Below, one piece after another: positions 58,678-64,000 of a DNA stretch of 64,000 nt. Under the pieces are notes generated by a model. The model made no database searches, was not told the DNA's origin, and saw nothing but the letters and a program-made list of their open reading frames with translations. The stretch spans positions 1 to 64,000 of the forward strand of contig NZ_CACMSM010000006.1 in NCBI RefSeq assembly GCF_902616385.1, given 5' to 3'. How positions within the stretch are numbered: the stretch's first letter is position 1; each line of letters starts with the position of its first letter. The position numbers and the translations under genes were made by a program. Source of the DNA: an uncultured Prochlorococcus sp. GTDB taxonomy: Bacteria > Cyanobacteriota > Cyanobacteriia > PCC-6307 > Cyanobiaceae.

Positions 58678-60249
58678 ATGAAAAAAAAAATTGTTTTATC
58701 AATATTTATAATTTTAATTTCTTTTTTACAGAATTCTTGTGGCTCAAAAAGAATATCTAAAAAAATCATAGTAGCAAGTTCTGGAAAAATCGAATCTTTA
58801 GATCCAGCCAGAGCAAATACTCTTAAAGCAATTCAATTAATCAGTTCTCTAGGAGACACATTATATGAATTAAATTCTGATGGAGAATTAATTCCTGAAT
58901 TGGCCTCGGGGATGCCAATTATTTCAAAGGATAGACTTCAAATAACTATCAATTTAAGAAAGAATGTCTTTTTTCATGATGGAACTTTATTTAACTCAAA
59001 TGCTATGAAGTTTACCTTTGATAGATTCAAAAGAATTGGAACGATGAACTATATTTTAGGAAATAAGATTAAATCAATAGAAACGCCAAGTGAATATTCA
59101 GTCATAATAAATTTGAATAAACCATCAAGTTCTTTAAATGGTTTACTTACATCAGTAAATTTAACCCCTATATCTCCAACATTTTACAAACAATATTCTG
59201 ATAAGTTTTTAAATGAAAAATTTGTTGGTACTGGCAAGTATGTGCTGACCAGTTTTTCTAATGAAGTTCAATCAATTGATCCATATTTGAATTATTGGGG
59301 TGAAAAGCCCTTAAATAACGGCGTTAGTTTTGTGGGCTATTCAAATTCATCCTCTCTTTTTGGGGCTTTAAAAAGTAAACAAATTGACGTGCTTTTATCA
59401 AATTCAATTGATGATAGTCAGAGAAAAAGTTTAAATGATTTAAGCAAAAATAAACAGTTTAAAGAAGGCAATAGCCCTTTCACTGAATTAAGTTTTATAA
59501 GCCTCAAAACTAGTTCTTATCCCTTAAGTAATCTTAATTTAAGATTGGCTTTGGCAAAAAGTCTTAATAGAAAATTGATTAGTGAGAAAGTAAGTTATGG
59601 ATTAAGGATGCCATCTAGATCAATTATTCCTCCGATATTAAAAAAAGATAATCAAGAACTTTGGCCTAAATATAATTATTTAGAAGCGAGAAAGTTATTG
59701 CAAAAAGAAAATTATTGCAATGGAAATATTCTAAAAATACCCCTTACTTATAGATCGAATGTACCAGCTGACAAGCTTATTGCGCTTACATGGCAAGAAG
59801 AAATTAGAAATTCTTTGAAAGATTGTATTGATATTGAACTCAATGGGGTTGAATCTACAACAGTTTATAAGAATCTAAGTTTAGGAATTTATACGGCAGT
59901 TCTTCTCGATTGGACTGGGGCTTATTCAGATCCAGAGGCTTATCTTACCCCTCTTTTAAGTTGTAATGAAATATTTGACGGCATATGTAAAAAAGGAGAA
60001 TCAGTTTACAGCGGTAGTTTTTGGGGATCGAATAAAGTGGAAAGTTTATTTCTTGAGAGTGAAAAAATAAGTGGAATTAAAAGATTAGAAAAACTTGTTG
60101 AAATTGAAAAAATAGCAGCAAGTTCAATACCTTATATTCCTATTTGGATCTCCTCTCAAAAAGCATGGTCACAAAATAAAATATCAAAACCTATTTTTAA
60201 TGGTGCAGGAATAATTTCTTTAAGTGATCTTGAGTTAATTAATGAGTAG
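58678..60249 (+). CDS. ABC transporter substrate-binding protein, peptide/nickel family
   Basis: Family 5 extracytoplasmic binding protein (DppA/OppA-like). A signal with a probable lipid-modified C21 (FLQNSCGS; the -3 residue is not canonical) precedes SLDPARANTLKAIQLISSLGDTLYE and the family signature NLRKNVFFHDGTLFNSNAMKFTFDR. The length (523 residues) is normal. The ligand may be a di/oligopeptide or another small solute. The ATG follows AAGGAA. Its stop overlaps the permease start by 8 bases. Confidence 0.9.
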   Translation: MKKKIVLSIFIILISFLQNSCGSKRISKKIIVASSGKIESLDPARANTLKAIQLISSLGDTLYELNSDGELIPELASGMPIISKDRLQITINLRKNVFFHDGTLFNSNAMKFTFDRFKRIGTMNYILGNKIKSIETPSEYSVIINLNKPSSSLNGLLTSVNLTPISPTFYKQYSDKFLNEKFVGTGKYVLTSFSNEVQSIDPYLNYWGEKPLNNGVSFVGYSNSSSLFGALKSKQIDVLLSNSIDDSQRKSLNDLSKNKQFKEGNSPFTELSFISLKTSSYPLSNLNLRLALAKSLNRKLISEKVSYGLRMPSRSIIPPILKKDNQELWPKYNYLEARKLLQKENYCNGNILKIPLTYRSNVPADKLIALTWQEEIRNSLKDCIDIELNGVESTTVYKNLSLGIYTAVLLDWTGAYSDPEAYLTPLLSCNEIFDGICKKGESVYSGSFWGSNKVESLFLESEKISGIKRLEKLVEIEKIAASSIPYIPIWISSQKAWSQNKISKPIFNGAGIISLSDLELINE

Positions 60250-61264
60250 AAATTTAAATAAACTACTAAATTATTCCTTATTAAAAATTTCATTAATACC
60301 GATAATGTTATGGATAATTTCTTCATTAGTTTTTATTTTATTAAGAGTTGCTCCCGGCGATCCTGTCGATGCCATACTTGGATCTGGTGCAGATGAGGTT
60401 TCTAGGGAATTTCTAAGAAATAAATTAGGGCTAAATGAACCTTTAATAAATCAATATTTTTCATATATTAAAAATATATTGCACTTAGATTTTGGCCAAT
60501 CTCTTAGTACCCAAGAGCCAGTACTTAATATTATTATAAAGTCATTGCCTGCAAGTCTTGAGCTTGGATTCTTTTCAATATTAAGTGCCATACTATTAGG
60601 ATTTACATTGGGATTTATTGGCTTAAGAAATAGAGGGAAAAAGACTGATTATATTGCGAGAATATTAGGAATTGCTACATATTCGATCCCTCCTTTTTGG
60701 GGTGCAATGTTAGCTCAATTATTATTTTCTGTATTTTTTAATATTTCCCCAATTGGAGGGAGATTTCCTATATTTCAGCAACAACCCCAAATAACAGGTT
60801 TTCTAGTGTTAGATAGTATTCTTTCAAATAATATTATTGCCTTGAAAGATAGTCTTTATCATCTCGCACTTCCTTCGATTACCCTTGGCTTTTTATTAAG
60901 TGGTATATTCAGCCGCTCATTAAGAGTAAATTTGGATAAGACATTAAAAAGTGATTATGTAAATGCTGCTATATGTAGAGGAATATCGAGGAAAAAAATA
61001 TTTTTAAATCATGCATTGCCTAATGCTTTATTGCCAATTGTCACTATTTCTGGCATAACTATGGCTTCTTTAGCAGGAGGTGCTCTGTTGTTCGAGGTGA
61101 CTTTCTCATGGCCAGGTATAGCTTTAAGATTACATGAAGCTATTTCTCAAAGAGACTATACATTAGTTCAGGGAATTGTAATTTTTACCTCTGTACTTAT
61201 AGTCTCTCTAAATCTCTTCGTGGATATTTTAATCGCATATTTAGATCCACGAATAGAGTACTAA
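60242..61264 (+). CDS. ABC transporter permease, DppB/OppB type
   Basis: A 340-residue inner-membrane permease with six helices. The N-terminal signature ISSLVFILLRVAPGDPVDAILG and the conserved FGQSLSTQEPV are typical of DppB. The EAA loop is DYVNAAICRGISRKKIFLNHALPNALLP, where it contacts an ATPase. The C terminus ends in VDILIAYLDPRIEY. It overlaps the binding-protein gene, so they form a unit. The partner permease (DppC) and ATPases are not adjacent. Its stop interlocks with the convergent hydrolase gene at 61261-61264. Confidence 0.93.
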   Translation: MSRNLNKLLNYSLLKISLIPIMLWIISSLVFILLRVAPGDPVDAILGSGADEVSREFLRNKLGLNEPLINQYFSYIKNILHLDFGQSLSTQEPVLNIIIKSLPASLELGFFSILSAILLGFTLGFIGLRNRGKKTDYIARILGIATYSIPPFWGAMLAQLLFSVFFNISPIGGRFPIFQQQPQITGFLVLDSILSNNIIALKDSLYHLALPSITLGFLLSGIFSRSLRVNLDKTLKSDYVNAAICRGISRKKIFLNHALPNALLPIVTISGITMASLAGGALLFEVTFSWPGIALRLHEAISQRDYTLVQGIVIFTSVLIVSLNLFVDILIAYLDPRIEY

Positions 61265-62811
61265 TTTTCGGAAATTTCTTTTATCGTTTCAAGATCTAAA
61301 AGATGGAAGTCGAGTCCCAAATCTCTTTGGTTTTTAACTACATTAGGGATCTTTTGGTCTTTAATATTTTTTAAAAATTCAACTATAAATTTAGTAGATA
61401 AATCTTGTACTAATATTGGCTCTGAACCAATAAAAGATTCACTTATTTTGAAGAGGTCATTATTTTCTTCATAGCTTTTATTAATTCTTATTGGAGAGAA
61501 ATGACTTGCTCCTTCAATAATTAGAAATCTATTTGATGGATTATTTAAAGCATAAAAAACTCTAAATTGTTCATTCATTAACGGTGTAATAAGGTCATAA
61601 GTACCACCTATTAGAAGAGTTGGTGCTTTAATGCCTGTACTATTTTCTTTTGGCCATACTAGACTACCAAATGAATTAAAACCTACTATGGCACTGGCCT
61701 TATTAGTGTTATTTTTCTTAGGGAATGGTATTTCACTCAACTGACATTGAAGTAATTTTGATAAATTTGTTACCGCAAAGTCTTTTAATGCTGAATCACA
61801 TTTTTCCTCTAGTTGATCAGTAGGTTTCTTGCCTTCATATAAAAGTGCTATTAAAGCACCAAGTGAATGCCCCATTAAAATATATGAATTATTAGGTAAA
61901 CCAAATTCTCCATTTTCATGAGCTTTCAATACAGCCCCTAAATCTTTAATTCTATATAAGAAAAAGTCTGCACTTCCTGGTATTGTTTCCTTACCATCGA
62001 GTACTTCTATGAATGATTCTAAATTACTCCCTCTATGATCTATGAATAGTATTGGCCAGCCTCTTTTAGCCAATTCGTTACCTATCCATTTGAAATTATT
62101 AATTTCGCCTCCAAGTCCTGGCATAAATATTATCAATTCTTTATCAAAATTTGTTTTATTGTTTTTCCATATTTCAATTTCAAAAGGTTTCACTCGGTGA
62201 GGAACATAAATTTTTTTTTCAATTTTTATTAGATCTTTAGTTGATTTTTTTTCAGTATTTTTAAAGGCATTTTGTTTAGTTCTTTCAAGTTTATTTAATT
62301 TGGACAACAGTTCTTGTTGCATTGATAATTCATTTTTCCAAGATGAAATTATTAAAATTAGATTATCAATATCTAATGAAATTTCTTCTGATGGTAATGC
62401 CTTTATGATGTCTAAAGTTGAAACTTCTTTTTTTTGATCTAATAAATTTTCTATAGTGTTATATATTTCTGTTCCATTATTGTCATTTGGAACTTTAATG
62501 CTTTTGCTTAATTCTGTAAGAATTTTACGCCCTATCCAACTTCTTAATATTTCTCTATTTAATCCCTCTTCTTTGAAAACTGGAAATTCTAAAAATTTTG
62601 ATAATTCAAAAACCCTTATAAATCTATTTTTTTTTAACCAATCTATTAATTCTGTTGAATCATCTTTGTATTTTTCTAATTTTGATAATTGTTCTATAGT
62701 AAGAGGGATTTCCATCTCTTCAAACTTAATATTTATCTTTTCAGCAGCCTTTAAACCATTATTAAAAAATAAACCACAAAAACTAAAAAAAATTATAAAA
62801 ATGTATTTCAC
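61261..62811 (-). CDS. Secreted alpha/beta hydrolase
   Basis: A 516-residue protein with an N-terminal signal (YIFIIFFSFCGLFF). A ~190-residue helical lead resembles the cyanobacterial DUF1400-type region (IPLTIEQLSKLEKYKDDSTELIDWLKK). The hydrolase core has the oxyanion segment IFMPGLGGEINNFKW, the nucleophile elbow ILMGHSLGALIALL and a late histidine in EGASHFSPI. A lipase, esterase or chlorophyll-related role is possible; the substrate is unknown. The start is GTG 62809-62811 (as CAC on the + strand), inside a palindrome shared with the divergent MFS gene. Confidence 0.82.
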   Translation of the reverse strand: MKYIFIIFFSFCGLFFNNGLKAAEKINIKFEEMEIPLTIEQLSKLEKYKDDSTELIDWLKKNRFIRVFELSKFLEFPVFKEEGLNREILRSWIGRKILTELSKSIKVPNDNNGTEIYNTIENLLDQKKEVSTLDIIKALPSEEISLDIDNLILIISSWKNELSMQQELLSKLNKLERTKQNAFKNTEKKSTKDLIKIEKKIYVPHRVKPFEIEIWKNNKTNFDKELIIFMPGLGGEINNFKWIGNELAKRGWPILFIDHRGSNLESFIEVLDGKETIPGSADFFLYRIKDLGAVLKAHENGEFGLPNNSYILMGHSLGALIALLYEGKKPTDQLEEKCDSALKDFAVTNLSKLLQCQLSEIPFPKKNNTNKASAIVGFNSFGSLVWPKENSTGIKAPTLLIGGTYDLITPLMNEQFRVFYALNNPSNRFLIIEGASHFSPIRINKSYEENNDLFKISESFIGSEPILVQDLSTKFIVEFLKNIKDQKIPNVVKNQRDLGLDFHLLDLETIKEISEN

Positions 62812-62813
62812 TA

Positions 62814-64000
62814 GTGATTAGTCCAAATAGTTTACAAATTAGCAAAAATTGGTGGATTCAATTTCCTTATCATTTGAGGTTAATAACTAAGATAAGATTT
62901 TTCGCTGCATTTGGAGCAGGAGGTGTTATTTATTTAACATCACTTATCTTTAATAACCTTGGATTATCGGCGACAGATATTGGCTTGGGATTTACCATTT
63001 CAGCAATAATTGGAACCGTAACAAGACTCTTTACAGGAAATTATCTTAATAAAACGGGAAAAATACAATTTCCGATAATTACTTCTTCAATACTAAGTAT
63101 TGCCGCTAGCTTATGCCTCATTTTTTCAAGAGATACTTTTTTGTACATAATTGGACAATCACTTGTTGGGGCTGCTGCAGGAATATATTGGCCTGCCGCA
63201 GAGTTTGGGGTGCCCTATTTTTGTCATCCTATCGAAACACGTAAAGCTTATGCCCTTGTTAGAAGTTCGGAAGCTTTAGGAATATTTCTAGGGGTATTCT
63301 TAGGGGGGTATTTGACGAATTTTTTGTATTCTAAATCAATATTTATAAATGATATATTTTGCATGTTAGTTATCACGTATTTAATATCTAGAAATAGTTC
63401 TTCTATAAAAAGAAACTTAGAAAATTTTCAAAAAAAATTAGTAGATCCAATTAATAAGGGACAATTGAAATGGAATAAAAATTCAACAATAATAATTTTA
63501 TCTATTTTATTGATAACCACCTCTTTAGCCTTGATACAAGTAACTTTGCCTCTGGATCTTGTTAAAGGTGGAGTATATCGCAATGCATTAAGCAAAGAAA
63601 TTATTAGTCTTATAATTTCTATTCAGTTAATTTTATTGTTGTTTTTACAATGGCCTGTAGGTTCTTGGATATCTAAGAAAGAAAGATTATTTGGCTTGAA
63701 ATTTAGTTTAATAAATTTCTCTTTAGCTTCATTTTTATTATTTATTTCTAGTTATTTAAATATCCCAGCGTTTTATTTAATTTCTTTGGCATTGATTTTA
63801 GTAAGTTTAGGGACTGCTTCATTTCTTCCAACATCAACAGATGTCGTTTTCAGAATAGCTCCTTCAAATAAAAAAGGTTTTGCACTTGCTTTATTATCAC
63901 AATGTTTCGCTATGGGTTATTTTTTTGGACCATTTATTTCAGGACGCATATTAGATCTATTTGGTTATGCTTCAATAATCTGGCTTTCAATTTCTTGTTG
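62814..64000 (+). CDS. MFS transporter, 3' end outside the window
   Basis: Open frame from GTG 62814 to the right edge, 395 codons without a stop. It begins ISPNSLQISKNWWIQFP and contains repeated hydrophobic helices. The MFS loop-like segment GTVTRLFTGNYLNKTGK follows helix 2, and a central charged loop (KRNLENFQKKLVDPINKGQLKWNKN) separates two six-helix halves. Drug-efflux or sugar-permease-like; the substrate is unknown. The start codon lies two bases from the divergent hydrolase GTG, so a later start is possible. Confidence 0.8.
   Translation, partial: MISPNSLQISKNWWIQFPYHLRLITKIRFFAAFGAGGVIYLTSLIFNNLGLSATDIGLGFTISAIIGTVTRLFTGNYLNKTGKIQFPIITSSILSIAASLCLIFSRDTFLYIIGQSLVGAAAGIYWPAAEFGVPYFCHPIETRKAYALVRSSEALGIFLGVFLGGYLTNFLYSKSIFINDIFCMLVITYLISRNSSSIKRNLENFQKKLVDPINKGQLKWNKNSTIIILSILLITTSLALIQVTLPLDLVKGGVYRNALSKEIISLIISIQLILLLFLQWPVGSWISKKERLFGLKFSLINFSLASFLLFISSYLNIPAFYLISLALILVSLGTASFLPTSTDVVFRIAPSNKKGFALALLSQCFAMGYFFGPFISGRILDLFGYASIIWLSISC

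Overview
The window is strongly AT-rich, gene-dense bacterial chromosome. Gene content points to a marine picocyanobacterium of the high-light-adapted Prochlorococcus type. It has photosynthesis and pigment genes (petG, petH, chlI, a PsbP-like lipoprotein, lycopene cyclase, crtE), the circadian kinase sasA, and the small RNA Yfr1 between a guaB-type gene and trxA. Spacers are very short, GTG and TTG starts are common, and no phycobilisome structural genes are seen. I found no prophage, insertion sequence, CRISPR array or transfer genes, so this looks like streamlined core genome. No gene-free stretch exceeds about 250 bases.

Layout. 1-9235 (+): recB (entering from the left edge and split by a frameshift), recD, a DEAD-box RNA helicase with a structured leader, a small secreted protein and an ABC exporter. 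9252-9809 (-): PsbP-like lipoprotein. 9914-11416 (+): recR-lipA. 11413-16986 (-): a probable six-gene operon lysA-cdaA-uppS-bioB-trhO-unknown, joining diaminopimelate/lysine, c-di-AMP, undecaprenyl carrier and biotin functions. 17074-22234 (+): rimI, clpC, a glycerol-dehydrogenase-like gene and a hydrolase. 22247-24511 (-): cdsA and a PLP decarboxylase. 24576-26835 (+): an ABC1/UbiB kinase and a short RodZ-like protein. 26849-28369 (-): malQ. 28615-29610 (+): prs. 29624-30670 (-): a secreted protein and a CpcS/CpeS-like protein. 30777-32010 (+): sasA and tRNA-Glu. 32028-32564 (-): an SRPBCC protein. 32746-38206 (+): petH, then zwf-opcA-cobB. 38203-40533 (-): folD-crtE-DUF212. 40608-42080 (+): a 7TM-HD phosphodiesterase. 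42092-44207 (-): a small membrane protein and leuA. 44433-46016 (+): a GH57 enzyme. 46023-49855 (-): gyrA and lycopene cyclase. 50036-52994 (+): guaB3-type gene, yfr1, trxA, hisH, rsmD. 52971-53090 (-): petG. 53146-61264 (+): cytochrome c, RNA methyltransferase, chlI, ruvC, 5-FTHF cyclo-ligase, sufE, hom, a small unknown and two peptide-ABC components. 61261-62811 (-): a secreted hydrolase. 62814-end (+): an MFS transporter running off the right edge.

Themes. DNA repair and recombination (recBD, recR, ruvC, gyrA), photosynthetic electron flow and its dark counterpart (petH and petG versus zwf-opcA), pigment and isoprenoid synthesis (chlI, crtE, lycopene cyclase, uppS), and glycogen/glucan metabolism (malQ, GH57) are interleaved in short operons. 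Both halves of a possible c-di-AMP cycle are present: CdaA (14676-15584) and a PgpH-type HD phosphodiesterase (40608-42080). The most interesting non-coding signals are a pair of mutually exclusive hairpins in front of the RNA helicase (about 5297-5366), Yfr1 (51284-51338), and several palindromes in short divergent spacers. I saw no clearly new multi-gene system.
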